Source: Bog-756 sp963701325 (GTDB taxonomy: Bacteria > Actinomycetota > Acidimicrobiia > Acidimicrobiales > RAAP-2). Taken from it: a DNA stretch of 64,000 nucleotides. Below are positions 8,568 through 17,461 of the stretch, piece by piece. Each line of letters begins with the position of its first letter. Position 1 is the first letter of the stretch. Location: positions 1,922,001 to 1,986,000 of the forward strand of contig OY969604.1 in the NCBI GenBank assembly GCA_963701325.1. The letters are read 5' to 3'. The notes below the pieces were generated by a model. The model saw only the letters and a program-made list of their open reading frames with translations, did not search any database and was not told the DNA's origin. A program made the position numbers and the translations under genes.

Positions 8568-9784
8568 GGCGCTCGTCGGGCCTCACGCAGGTGGTCGTTC
8601 CTCCTGCGGTGTCCCCAGCCGAGGAGCATCATCCCGAGCCCGATACCGAGCAGGCCCAGCCCGAGGGCCCTCACCGTCGGGAGCCCGGTAAAGGGCAGGT
8701 TCGCGTCAGAGCCCGGGTCGGTGGCGGCAGTCGTGGAACCGGTGCCGCTGCTGCCGGTCCCGGTACCCGAGGCTGCCGTGGTAGCCGCCGTGGTGGAGGT
8801 CGTCGACGAGCCAGCACCGCCTGCGGTGGTCGTCGTCGTGGTGGCGCCCGGGCTCGTGGTGGAGGTCGTCGTGGTGGTGGCTGAAGCGGCCGATACTGTC
8901 AGGGTAAAGCTCTGGGTGGCCGGTGAGCCGACGCCGTTGGTGGCGGTGAACGTGATCGGGAAGCTGCCGCTCGCCGTGGGTGTCCCGGAGAGGACTCCGG
9001 TGGTTGCGTCGAAGGTCAGCCCGTCGAGGGCACCTGTCTCGCTGAGGGTGGGGGACGGATTGCCGCTCGCAGCCACTGTGAAGGTCCCCGAGGTGCCCAC
9101 GGTCATGGTTGTCGACAATGCCGAGGTGAATGCAGGTGCGGAGCTCCCGGCCGGCGCCGCCGTCCAGGTGAAGCCGTTGGGATCGCTGCTGCTCGCGTTG
9201 AAGGTGACGACGGTGTTCCAGTTGTCGGCGAGGGCGCCGCTGCTGTTGGCACAGGCGATCCCGGCATCCCAGATCCCGCTGGCGGTGGAACCCGTCCCCG
9301 TGTAGAGCAGATCGGCCAGGGTCACTCCGGGTTCGGTGGCAAGTGCCGCCCACTCGAAGTCGTTCGGGAGGGTCGGGACCTGGCCCGTGGTCACCGCCGT
9401 GTTGATCGGGCCGTAGTACTTGCCGTTGGACTCGAACAGTCCGTACCCGGCAGACGGGTGGCTCAGGAACGTCACCGACGAGAGCGTCGTCGCCTGCTGG
9501 ACCAGATAGCTGTACACGTGGTAGCCGCCGGTGGCGGTGTCGCCGTCGCAGGCAGCCTGGGGCGGGAGCGCGACCGTGAACTGGTCGGTCGACCCTCCCG
9601 AGGTGAGCGGGGTCGTGGTCCCCGGGCTGGCGATGGTGGCGACGCCGTTGACGGTCGAGGCCGACGCCGTTCCCGACGCGACGAGCCCCGCCCCACCGAC
9701 CACGAGGAGCACGGCCGCGACCGAGGTCCATCGGGTGGATGCACCACGGGTGCGAGGACGGAAAGAACGGAGACGATCGATCAT
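8564..9784 (-). CDS. LPFTG-anchored surface protein with the shared two-Cys domain
   Basis: About 406 residues. A signal peptide ends near SGTASA; the locus-specific domain follows (starting STVNGVATIASPGTTTPL, cysteines in QAACDGDT and GIACANSSG, ending about GFTWTA), then one putative Ig domain, a Thr/Ser-rich wall-spanning linker and a classical cell-wall sorting signal: LPFTG, a hydrophobic helix and a charged RRR tail. It should be covalently attached to peptidoglycan if an active sortase exists. The next gene encodes a sortase-like protein lacking catalytic residues. Start ATG 9784 gives a normal signal peptide; AAGGGAG lies 13 bases upstream. ATG 9814 is an alternative. Confidence 0.88.
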   Translation of the reverse strand: MIDRLRSFRPRTRGASTRWTSVAAVLLVVGGAGLVASGTASASTVNGVATIASPGTTTPLTSGGSTDQFTVALPPQAACDGDTATGGYHVYSYLVQQATTLSSVTFLSHPSAGYGLFESNGKYYGPINTAVTTGQVPTLPNDFEWAALATEPGVTLADLLYTGTGSTASGIWDAGIACANSSGALADNWNTVVTFNASSSDPNGFTWTAAPAGSSAPAFTSALSTTMTVGTSGTFTVAASGNPSPTLSETGALDGLTFDATTGVLSGTPTASGSFPITFTATNGVGSPATQSFTLTVSAASATTTTTSTTSPGATTTTTTAGGAGSSTTSTTAATTAASGTGTGSSGTGSTTAATDPGSDANLPFTGLPTVRALGLGLLGIGLGMMLLGWGHRRRNDHLREARRAP

Positions 9785-9836
9785 GATGACAAGCTGCTCC
9801 CTTGGATTCGGCATGGCACTGCGATGGTCTGGTGGA

Positions 9837-12680
9837 TCATGGGGACTCCTCGGCGGTCGCAACTGCGGCCGATGCCTCGGCGACCGCTCGCTTCCTGCCG
9901 AGACGGTCGAGCGCGACTGCGCCCAGCGCTGCTCCCAGTCCGATGAGCAGGACCAGCGGAAGGAGCCACCGGATCGCTCCGACGCCGAAGAGCGACGTCC
10001 GCACGAGACCGACGGCCGAGTGCTTCAGGTGACGGACGGCCGCGGTCGGAGTGGAGGAGAGGAGGGACGGCGACGTTGTGGCTTCCGTGCCGGTTGCAGG
10101 GAGCCCGCTGGTCTCGGCAAGCGTCGAGGTCCCGCTCGGCACGCTGGCCGCGCGGCTTCCCGATGTGGGTGACGTCGAGGACGAACCCGCGGTCGGCTCG
10201 GGCGGAGGGTTGAGGATCGAGTTGGTGGCGTCGAGTGCCTCGAGCCGGAGCGCGCCAGGCAGCGGGACGTACCCGGACGGCAACTCTCCCGGCAGCACCC
10301 CTTGGGTCTGACCGTCGCCGATCGCATAGAGGATGAACGCCGCATACTGCTGGCGTTGCGGCGGGGAAAGCGTCTCGGGGGTGGTCGCCGCGTAGGTGAC
10401 CACCGCGAGCGGGTACGCGTCCGGCGCCGTCGTCGACGGGTTTCCGAGGAGCACGCCCGGCACGGAGCTCGGCTCCATCGCCTGCTCGCCTGCGGTCAGC
10501 CCGGCGGTGTCCGGCGCGACGAACGTCCGGTCCGGGCCGTCGTCCCCCGCGCGACTGAGGCTGGCCGTCTGAAGCCCGTACTGCGCGGCAGAGGCGGTGT
10601 CGGTGATCGAAATGATGAAGTGGGTGCCAGGGACTTGAGGTCCGTTCGCCGTCCATGCCGTGTCCGGGGTCTCGGCGGGATTGAAGGTGGTCTTGGCCCC
10701 GTCGTTGGCCGATCCGGTCGACTGGGCCGCGGCATTCATGCCCAGGGAGTACGGCGACCAGTCGAGAATGCAAAGGGGTCGTGCAGGCTGCGGCTTGCCG
10801 CCGTTCACCGCATTGACGTCCTCGCCGGTGTTGATGCAGTAGGGGTCACTCTTCGGATAGTTCTCGGGCGTGTTCGACGCAAACGCGCTCCCGTTGGAGC
10901 CGCCGGTGCACTGGCTCGGCGCAGGGGTGGACGTGTTGTAGATCGGGTTGACGGTCATGGTGCCGTCCCCCGATGGCTCACCGGAGCTCTTCCCGGCGAG
11001 CCACGACGTGGCCTCGGGATCGGCCAGGATCCACTTCCAGATCGCAGTGGCCGCATCCGAGTTCAGGTCCTCGACGAGGATGGTGCTCGCGTCAGTCGCC
11101 TGTGTGGTCGTGAGGTTGGCGAATTCGGGATTCCACTGGAGGAAGTCCGGATCGGTCAGCAGCCCGGTGGGATTCCCCTTGACCCAGTTGTAGCAAGCCG
11201 GCGTGCTTGCGGTCACGTTCTCGAACTCGGCCTGATACGACTGGGTGAGCAGCTTGGCCAGCAACCGCGGTGTGAGGTAGATGTTCTGTACCTGGTCGCC
11301 GGCCAGGGGTTCCTCGCTCTGCCCGTCGGTCACCGAGGGCACCCGCTCGATGTTGAAGGCGACGGCTACCCCTGACAGGGTGAGCGGTGCGTAGACGATG
11401 GGGTTGGACGGGTCGACCTGGCTCGGTTCGACCGGATCGGAGAACACCGACATCCCTGCAGACCCGTAGGTGGGACTCACGATGTTCTGGCGCGCCTGAT
11501 CGTCGGTGTTCTCGATGTAGGCGTAGGAGGGAGAGCCGGGAAGGGAGCAGAGAGAAGGCTGCCAGCTGGACACCGCCGCATTGGCCAGCTCGTCGCCGAG
11601 GATCTGCTGCGCTTCGGCGTTGATCGAGCAGCTCGTCCCGATCGGGTTGAATCCGATCGGGAAGGCGATCCGGTTGGCCCAGGCCGCGGCGGTGAGCGGC
11701 GAGGTCAGCACGCTCTCGTCGGTGAGCCCGGAGGGATTCTCCTCGGCCGGGGTGCCCCGGGGAACGACGACCAACCAGCACTGCGGGATCGTGGTGCCAC
11801 TGCCGACGGGCTCGATGTCCTGCCCGCAGCCCAGCCCAGGTGCCTCGAGCCCGGTCTGGACCTGGAAGAGCTGCTGTCCCGTCCCTCCTGCGTACGTCCG
11901 GGCGAAGTCGACCTCGTTGGATGTCTCGTAGCGGAAGTAGGGGTCGAGCCAGAACGGCTGTGGGCTGTTGGGATTCTGGTCGTAGTTGTAGTCCGCCTGC
12001 TGGTCCACGACCGTGCCGTCGACCGACTGGAAGGGCTGCACGACGAAGCCGGTGCTCGGATCCGGCCAGGGACACGCCGTTGACGGGATCGGGGCTGGGC
12101 ACGAGCCCTGCGTCGAGCTGTAGGTGCTCCAGGACTGTTGACTCAGCACCCTCGAGTACTCGAACCCCGGATCGGAGACCGGATAGGACGAGCTCGAGGT
12201 GGTCTCGGCCCCGAACTGGCACTGGGTGGGAAGCGGGCCCGGGTCAGTCGTGTCAGGGGGGGCGCTCGACTGGGGATCGCCCCAACACTCGAAGATCTGG
12301 AGATAGTCGCCTTGAAAAGCGCTCGACGAGGTGGTCTGGACCCCTCCGGTCCAGGACACCGAGATCGCCTGGTTGGTCAGGTTCTGGGTCTGGTTGACGG
12401 TGACCTGCAGGTTTGCGTATGGCCCGGTACCGGTCTCGAGCGGTCCCTGGCCCGAGAGGGTCATCGCCGAACCGGTGGCCGGCAGTGACCCGACGATTCC
12501 CTGGCTTCCGGCGAGCGAACTCGGCGACGCGGCAGCGGACGGCTCGATGCCCGGGACCGTGACGAAGACGATGAGGCCGACGACTGCGCCGACGGCGGTG
12601 CCGAGAAGCACCCGCCCTGCCCCGCGGCGGGTCCGCGCGGCCTTCCGGCGGTGGAGCGGGCGCGTGCGGTGCACCGTCAT
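9837..12680 (-). CDS. Large secreted PBP-like protein with C-terminal membrane anchor
   Basis: About 947 residues. The N-terminus is basic, followed by a signal/anchor helix (VLLGTAVGAVVGLIVFVTV). The long extracellular part contains a substrate-binding-protein-like middle region (GVAVAFNIERVP followed by LTPRLLAKLLTQSY) similar in pattern to PstS-like binding proteins, a Ser/Thr/Pro-rich linker with LPATG, and a terminal helix (LLPLVLLIGLGAALGAVAL) with a positive tail. LPATG is too far from the helix to be an ordinary sorting signal. The ATG at 12680 overlaps the upstream PstS stop by ATGA; open sequence to 12881 is read-through of the upstream gene in another frame. It probably works beside PstS as a second receptor. 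Confidence 0.78.
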   Translation of the reverse strand: MTVHRTRPLHRRKAARTRRGAGRVLLGTAVGAVVGLIVFVTVPGIEPSAAASPSSLAGSQGIVGSLPATGSAMTLSGQGPLETGTGPYANLQVTVNQTQNLTNQAISVSWTGGVQTTSSSAFQGDYLQIFECWGDPQSSAPPDTTDPGPLPTQCQFGAETTSSSSYPVSDPGFEYSRVLSQQSWSTYSSTQGSCPAPIPSTACPWPDPSTGFVVQPFQSVDGTVVDQQADYNYDQNPNSPQPFWLDPYFRYETSNEVDFARTYAGGTGQQLFQVQTGLEAPGLGCGQDIEPVGSGTTIPQCWLVVVPRGTPAEENPSGLTDESVLTSPLTAAAWANRIAFPIGFNPIGTSCSINAEAQQILGDELANAAVSSWQPSLCSLPGSPSYAYIENTDDQARQNIVSPTYGSAGMSVFSDPVEPSQVDPSNPIVYAPLTLSGVAVAFNIERVPSVTDGQSEEPLAGDQVQNIYLTPRLLAKLLTQSYQAEFENVTASTPACYNWVKGNPTGLLTDPDFLQWNPEFANLTTTQATDASTILVEDLNSDAATAIWKWILADPEATSWLAGKSSGEPSGDGTMTVNPIYNTSTPAPSQCTGGSNGSAFASNTPENYPKSDPYCINTGEDVNAVNGGKPQPARPLCILDWSPYSLGMNAAAQSTGSANDGAKTTFNPAETPDTAWTANGPQVPGTHFIISITDTASAAQYGLQTASLSRAGDDGPDRTFVAPDTAGLTAGEQAMEPSSVPGVLLGNPSTTAPDAYPLAVVTYAATTPETLSPPQRQQYAAFILYAIGDGQTQGVLPGELPSGYVPLPGALRLEALDATNSILNPPPEPTAGSSSTSPTSGSRAASVPSGTSTLAETSGLPATGTEATTSPSLLSSTPTAAVRHLKHSAVGLVRTSLFGVGAIRWLLPLVLLIGLGAALGAVALDRLGRKRAVAEASAAVATAEESP

Positions 12681-14368
12681 CGCGACCGCTTGCGCTCGAG
12701 TCGCCGCGACAGGAGTCCGGGGACGAGCAAGATGGTCAGGAGGGCCAACCCGATGAGCACCAGCAGGGTCTGGGTGGTCGACCAACCCGTGCCGGCCGGG
12801 AGCGTCTCGGCCAAGGCGGCCGGGTCGCCCGTGGAATTGCCGGAGGCGGAGGTGGTGCACGTTCCGGTCGACGGATCGCACACCGCGCTCGCCGAGCCGG
12901 TTCCCGAACCCGCGCCGGTCGATCCCCCGCCTGTTGTCTGGGTACCGCTAGAGGACGCCGCCGCCGCACCAGTGCCGGTCGCCGTGGACCCACTCGAGGA
13001 GCCGGTGCCGCCTGAGGAACCGGACCCCGATCCCGAGCTCACCGGAGTGGCCACGGCCGCAGCCCCGCCGGTGCCGTAGGTGCACTGGGTCGGACCCTGT
13101 TTGTCGCAGGCCGGCGGGAAGGGTGCGGTCTCCGCCAGCAGATTGACCCCGGTCGGTGTGAACGTCGGGTTGTTGCAGCCCTGAATGTTGATCGATTGCA
13201 CGTTCGCGCCCGGGATCTTGGCGATCTGGGCGAAGCTCGCCTCCACCAGGTTGATGGGCATGGGCGAGTACCCGAGCGCGGCCGACTGCTGCTGGCCCTG
13301 GCACATCGCGTAATAGGAGAACGCTGCCAGTGTCGCTCCCTTCGCCGTCGTGAACGACCCCTGGACCGTGGTCGGCAGGATGAGGTACCCGTAGGACGAG
13401 AGCTCGTAGGTGCGCGGATCGGTGTCGGCGTACACGCTGCCGAGCTGCTGAGTCAGGTACAACGCCGGGTTGTTGACGTCGGTCGTGTCCACCTTGTCCT
13501 GGAGGAGGGAGACAGCGACGTTCTGCGGCGTCGGCTCGGTGTAGTAGCCGGCGGCGTTGAGCAGTTGGACCACCGGGAACTTGTCTGCGAGCGCGTAGTA
13601 GTAGTTGACGTATCCGATGGATCCGGCAGCGAACGACTGTGAGACGTAGGACGCCACACCGAGGTCGCCGTTCTGCGCGATCATCCCGGTCACGGTCGGG
13701 TAGAACGACGTGGCTCCACAGGCCGGCGCCCGCCCCGACGTCGAGCAGTAGGCATTCCAGAGGCTCGGGTATTGGCTGATCATCCACTGACTGAGGAAGT
13801 AGCTCGTGCCCGAGCCGTCGGACCGCACCACCGGCACGATCGTCTGATTGGGAAGTTTGAGCCCGGGATTGTCCGCGGCGAGGGCGGGGTTGTCCCAGTT
13901 GGTGATCGCGCCGGTGAAGATCTTGGTGATGTTCTCGCCCGAGAGCCGCAGGTTGGTCACCCGCTGGCCGTTGATGGAGAGGTTGTACATGAACACCGTT
14001 CCACCCGCGGTGATAGGCATGTAGGCGTAGCTGCCCGGAGTCGGGTGCTCGGGAGCAGATCCGTCGCCGGGGTCTGTCTGGAAGGGGATATCGGAGGCGG
14101 CGAAGTCGTTCTGACCGTTGATGAAGTTCTGCCGGCCGGTGGTCGATCCGTCGGCCGTGTAGTTGATCTGGATGCCATCGGCGTGGACATCGGCGATCCA
14201 CTGGTCCAGAGCTCCGGCGGACCAGGACGATCCGTCACCGGTCACCGGTACATAGGCCGTGGCACCGGCGGGCGACGCGCTGCCGCCAAACAAGCTGACC
14301 AGAGCCGCCAGGACAGCGACCAGTGCGAGGGCGGCACAACGCAGCCACGGGGACGAGCGCGGCGGCAT
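12677..14368 (-). CDS. pstS: Membrane-anchored phosphate-binding protein PstS
   Basis: A 563-residue phosphate-binding protein. The signal peptide (about residues 1-37) is followed by a PBP domain with GSSWSAGALDQWIADV at the N-terminal phosphate loop, TFMYNL-like and GEITKIFTGAITNWDNP-like segments (here ENITKIFTGAITNWDNP) and the ligand motif VVRSDGSGTSYFLSQW. Ordinary PstS ends at about 330-370 residues; this one continues into a Gly/Ser/Thr linker of about 100 residues and a C-terminal transmembrane helix (TLLVLIGLALLTILLVPGLL) with a basic tail, so it is tethered rather than lipid-anchored. It follows pstA by 9 bases and overlaps the next gene by 4. Confidence 0.93.
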   Translation of the reverse strand: MPPRSSPWLRCAALALVAVLAALVSLFGGSASPAGATAYVPVTGDGSSWSAGALDQWIADVHADGIQINYTADGSTTGRQNFINGQNDFAASDIPFQTDPGDGSAPEHPTPGSYAYMPITAGGTVFMYNLSINGQRVTNLRLSGENITKIFTGAITNWDNPALAADNPGLKLPNQTIVPVVRSDGSGTSYFLSQWMISQYPSLWNAYCSTSGRAPACGATSFYPTVTGMIAQNGDLGVASYVSQSFAAGSIGYVNYYYALADKFPVVQLLNAAGYYTEPTPQNVAVSLLQDKVDTTDVNNPALYLTQQLGSVYADTDPRTYELSSYGYLILPTTVQGSFTTAKGATLAAFSYYAMCQGQQQSAALGYSPMPINLVEASFAQIAKIPGANVQSINIQGCNNPTFTPTGVNLLAETAPFPPACDKQGPTQCTYGTGGAAAVATPVSSGSGSGSSGGTGSSSGSTATGTGAAAASSSGTQTTGGGSTGAGSGTGSASAVCDPSTGTCTTSASGNSTGDPAALAETLPAGTGWSTTQTLLVLIGLALLTILLVPGLLSRRLERKRSR

Positions 14369-14377
14369 CAGTCGAGC

Positions 14378-15595
14378 TCATGGATCCTCCATCATCGAGG
14401 GGGCGGTGATCGGGCCGGCGGCCACCCCGGCCTTCTGCGCGAACCGCTGGGCGTCCCGTGCAGAGGCCTCCCGGACCCGTCGCATCCCACGATCCGACAG
14501 GTGGCCCGGTCCCCATCCGCCGATCTTGCGGGCGGTGACGAACAGCGCGATGACCATGAGGAGGAGGAACGACGCACAGGCGAAGGCACGGGTCGCGTAG
14601 GCCGGGACCCCGGTCTGCACGAGCTTCAGCGCGGCGAGGGGCAGTGATGCCATCGGACCGTGGAGTGGATTGGCGTTGATGTAGGTCGTGTATCCGGCTG
14701 TGAGGAGCACCGGCGATGCCTCGCCGATACCGCGGGCGATCCCGAGGATGATCGCTGTCGCCAGGCCCGAGCGAGCCGTCGGGATCACCACCTGGAGCTC
14801 ACTGCGCCAGGCCGGTGCACCGAGTGCGGCCGAGGCCTCCCGCAGGGTGCCGGGCACCAGGCGGAGGGCGAGATCTGCGGCCCGGATCATGTAGGGGAGC
14901 ATCATCACGCTCAGCGCAAGCGCCGCGGCCAGCCCGCTGCGTTGGAACCCGAGGGTCAGGATCCACGCTGCGTAGATGAAGAGCCCGGCCAGGATGCTCG
15001 GCAGGGCCGTCATCGCCTCGACGATCGACCGGAACAGCCGGGACGGTCGGCTGCGGGTCATGTCGAGGTAGACGGCGGCGACCAGACCGACGGGCACGGT
15101 CAGGACGACTGCGATCCCGATCATCCAGAGCGTCCCCACGATGGCATGACCCATGCCACCGGCGCTCAGCGGTGCGAGCGGACCGGCGCTCGACAGGTCC
15201 TGCGTGTAGGTGTTGAGATGGATGAGCGCAGCCCACCCGCGGGCGACGGTGAAGATGATCACGACGGCAAGGGCACCGAAGGCCAGGACCGCCGTGGAGG
15301 CCATCACCACCGTCATCACCGCGTCTTTGACCGCGGGCCGGTCGTGGGAGAGGGAGACCAGGACCGCGTAGGAGCTGACGAAGACGACGTAGGCGACGAC
15401 GACGATCGCCACCGGCCCGGACACGCCGGTGAGCTGGGTCAACAGGACGGACACACTGAGGCCGGTCACGGCCGCGCCGACCAGATTGAAGACCGTCTCA
15501 CGGGGTACCCCCCCGAGCTTGCGGCGCACCTGTGGTGTCGGGACGAGATCCTCGCGGGAGGCCGCTGTCAGGACCGGGTCGTCGAGGAGCGTCAT
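14378..15595 (-). CDS. pstA: Phosphate ABC transporter permease PstA
   Basis: A 405-residue integral membrane permease. After a cytoplasmic N-terminus of about 35 residues there are three hydrophobic helices, then the BPD-transporter domain (GHAIVGTLWMIGIAVVLTVP, PVGLVAAVYL, SIVEAMTALPSILAGLF) and the EAA loop region (REASAALGAPAWRSELQVVI followed by GIARGIGEASPVLLTAG), which contacts PstB. It is longer than typical PstA (about 280-300) because of the N-terminal extension. The ATG at 15595 begins one base after the pstC stop, so the two permeases are coupled. Confidence 0.94.
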   Translation of the reverse strand: MTLLDDPVLTAASREDLVPTPQVRRKLGGVPRETVFNLVGAAVTGLSVSVLLTQLTGVSGPVAIVVVAYVVFVSSYAVLVSLSHDRPAVKDAVMTVVMASTAVLAFGALAVVIIFTVARGWAALIHLNTYTQDLSSAGPLAPLSAGGMGHAIVGTLWMIGIAVVLTVPVGLVAAVYLDMTRSRPSRLFRSIVEAMTALPSILAGLFIYAAWILTLGFQRSGLAAALALSVMMLPYMIRAADLALRLVPGTLREASAALGAPAWRSELQVVIPTARSGLATAIILGIARGIGEASPVLLTAGYTTYINANPLHGPMASLPLAALKLVQTGVPAYATRAFACASFLLLMVIALFVTARKIGGWGPGHLSDRGMRRVREASARDAQRFAQKAGVAAGPITAPSMMEDP

Positions 15596-15596
15596 C

Positions 15597-16619
15597 TCAC
15601 CCGTCGCTCTCTGCGCCCGAACGCGAGCGGGACACGACCGCGGTCGCACTGAAATTGACGATCATGGTCAGGGCGAACAAGGCGAGGCCGGCGGCCATGA
15701 GCGCCGAGGTACCGAACGTCGACGTCTCGTTGTAGAGGTTCGCGATGAGGCCGGAGACCGAGTTCCCACCTGACTGGAGGATGTGGAAATTGGCGTTGTA
15801 GACCGGGGAGATGATGAGGATCACCACGATGGTCTCGCCGAGTGCTCGTCCGAGACCGAGCATGGTCCCCCCGATGATGCCGCCCTTGCCGAACGGGAGC
15901 ACGACCGAACGGATCATCCCCCAACGGGTGCCGCCGAGCGCATAAGCGCCCTCGCGCTCGCCCAACGGGGCCTGCGAGAACGACTCTCGCATCACCGAGG
16001 TGAGGATCGGGATCACCATCAGCGACACCGCGATGCCGACGATGAACGTGGAGGCGCTGTAGAGCGTGCCGGACTGGACCGGATTCGAGGGATCGGCACC
16101 GTTGACCTTGAAGATGGGGAGCCAGCCGAACCAGGTGGCCATCCACCGGGAGACGCCGATCACCCGTCCTTGGAGGAACAAGAGCGCCCAGAGCCCATAG
16201 ACCACGCTCGGCACCGCCGCCATCAGGTCGACAAGGGACACCAGCGTGCGGCGGATCGACGTGGGGGCGATCTCCGAGATGTAGAGCGAGAGACCCAGCG
16301 CGATCGGGACGGCGATGACGACCGCCACCAGGGCGATGAGGATGGTCCCGGTGATGATCCCGGCGATCCCGAAGTGGTGGACATCCGGCTCCCACGCCTG
16401 GGTGGTCAGGAAGGAGAACTTGGCCACGCGGAGAGCGGGCACCGCCTTCAGGGCCAGGAAGAGACCGACCAGGGCGATGACCGCGAGGACGACCAGGGCG
16501 CTCGTCCGGGTCATCCCGAGGAACGCTCGCTCAGCCGGGGTCTTGGTGACCACCAACGACCTGCGGGGGCGGGTGTCCGGTCCGGACTCCGGAGCGGTCG
16601 GGATCATGGTCGCCGTCAC
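15597..16619 (-). CDS. pstC: Phosphate ABC transporter permease PstC
   Basis: A 340-residue permease pairing with PstA. It shows six predicted membrane segments and the PstC pattern: GTILIALVAVVIAVPIALGL, LVDLMAAVPSVVYGLWAL, and the EAA loop EGAYALGGTRWGMIRSVVLP with GLGRALGETIVV. The N-terminus carries an extra cytoplasmic stretch of about 35 residues. The GTG start at 16619 overlaps the stop of the preceding membrane-anchored two-Cys-domain protein (GTGA), directly tying permease synthesis to the surface proteins. Confidence 0.95.
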   Translation of the reverse strand: MTATMIPTAPESGPDTRPRRSLVVTKTPAERAFLGMTRTSALVVLAVIALVGLFLALKAVPALRVAKFSFLTTQAWEPDVHHFGIAGIITGTILIALVAVVIAVPIALGLSLYISEIAPTSIRRTLVSLVDLMAAVPSVVYGLWALLFLQGRVIGVSRWMATWFGWLPIFKVNGADPSNPVQSGTLYSASTFIVGIAVSLMVIPILTSVMRESFSQAPLGEREGAYALGGTRWGMIRSVVLPFGKGGIIGGTMLGLGRALGETIVVILIISPVYNANFHILQSGGNSVSGLIANLYNETSTFGTSALMAAGLALFALTMIVNFSATAVVSRSRSGAESDG

Positions 16620-17461
16620 GTTTGCACCCGTCCCGCCGGCTCAGGCTGGGGCTCGGGGTCCGGTGCCTCCTCGACGTCGGTCATCGGTTCCGCGAGTTCC
16701 TCGACACTCTCCAGCGTGCGCTCGGCCTTCACACGGCGGCGGAGCACGATCGCGTAGGTCGCCGCTGCCGACGCGATCACGAGAAGGGCGATGCCCAACC
16801 ACAGACCGAGGTCGAAGGAGGTCGGGAGGGACACCCGGCCGACGGTCTTCCAGGTGAATCCGCCGGGGTCCGCCCGGTCCGCGGTGAAGACGGTCTGGGA
16901 GTTCCAGTAATCGGTCACCACACCATGGGAGGTCGCGCATGCGATGCCGCCCTCCCAGGTGGCCGTGTGGGCGCCGTGGGCGAAGAGCTCATGGGGCGTG
17001 AGCCGGGACCAGGTGAAGGAGGTCGGGATCCCGACGATCTGCCCGCTCCCTTGGGCGGTGTTCACGGCTCCGAAATAGGAGCTGTCGGTGAAGTACCCGG
17101 ACCACCGGCTCGGGAGACCGGTCTTGAAGCTGACGTCGGTGGGCAGGGCACCGAGGGGGACCAGGTAGCTGTAGACCAGGTATCCGTCGTGGGCAGTGTC
17201 TCCGGGGCAGCTCGCACCGGCAGGCAGGGCGACGCCGTACGGCGTGGTCGAGCCTCCCCCTTCGAGGGCGGTGAGCGTCCCGGGTTTGGTGATGAGCGCG
17301 GCGCCCACGGTCACCGCACCCGCGGTCGAGGGCTCGGCGACGACACTCGCCGTCACGGCCAGAGCCAGCATCGCCACGACAGCCGTCGCGGACAGAAGGT
17401 GCGGACGCGTGAGGAAGCCGCGTACCACGGGCTCGCGGTTGGGCTCCGCTCGGCCCCTCAT
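16616..17461 (-). CDS. Membrane-anchored member of the shared two-Cys-domain family
   Basis: About 281 residues from ATG 17461. A signal sequence (LLSATAVVAMLALAVTASVV) is followed by a divergent copy of the locus-specific domain: LEGGGSTTPYGVALPAGASC, DGYLVYSYLVPLG, GYFTDSSYFGAVNTAQGSGQ and GIACATSHG, keeping both conserved cysteines (SCPGDT and GIACA). No Ig domains are present; the domain is joined almost directly to a transmembrane helix (LWLGIALLVIASAAATYAIVL) and an acidic cytoplasmic tail rich in Glu/Pro. Being the only member with a cytoplasmic tail and coupled at both ends (ATGA upstream, GTGA to pstC), it is a plausible link between surface receptors and the permease. Confidence 0.85.
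   Translation of the reverse strand: MRGRAEPNREPVVRGFLTRPHLLSATAVVAMLALAVTASVVAEPSTAGAVTVGAALITKPGTLTALEGGGSTTPYGVALPAGASCPGDTAHDGYLVYSYLVPLGALPTDVSFKTGLPSRWSGYFTDSSYFGAVNTAQGSGQIVGIPTSFTWSRLTPHELFAHGAHTATWEGGIACATSHGVVTDYWNSQTVFTADRADPGGFTWKTVGRVSLPTSFDLGLWLGIALLVIASAAATYAIVLRRRVKAERTLESVEELAEPMTDVEEAPDPEPQPEPAGRVQT

Noticed and set aside
6255..9305. A plus-strand open frame of more than 3 kb across the pstB, sortase-like and LPFTG genes
   Set aside because: It is antisense to clear protein genes with PstB and sortase motifs. The translation is low-complexity and Arg/Gly-rich, as expected of a GC-rich shadow frame.
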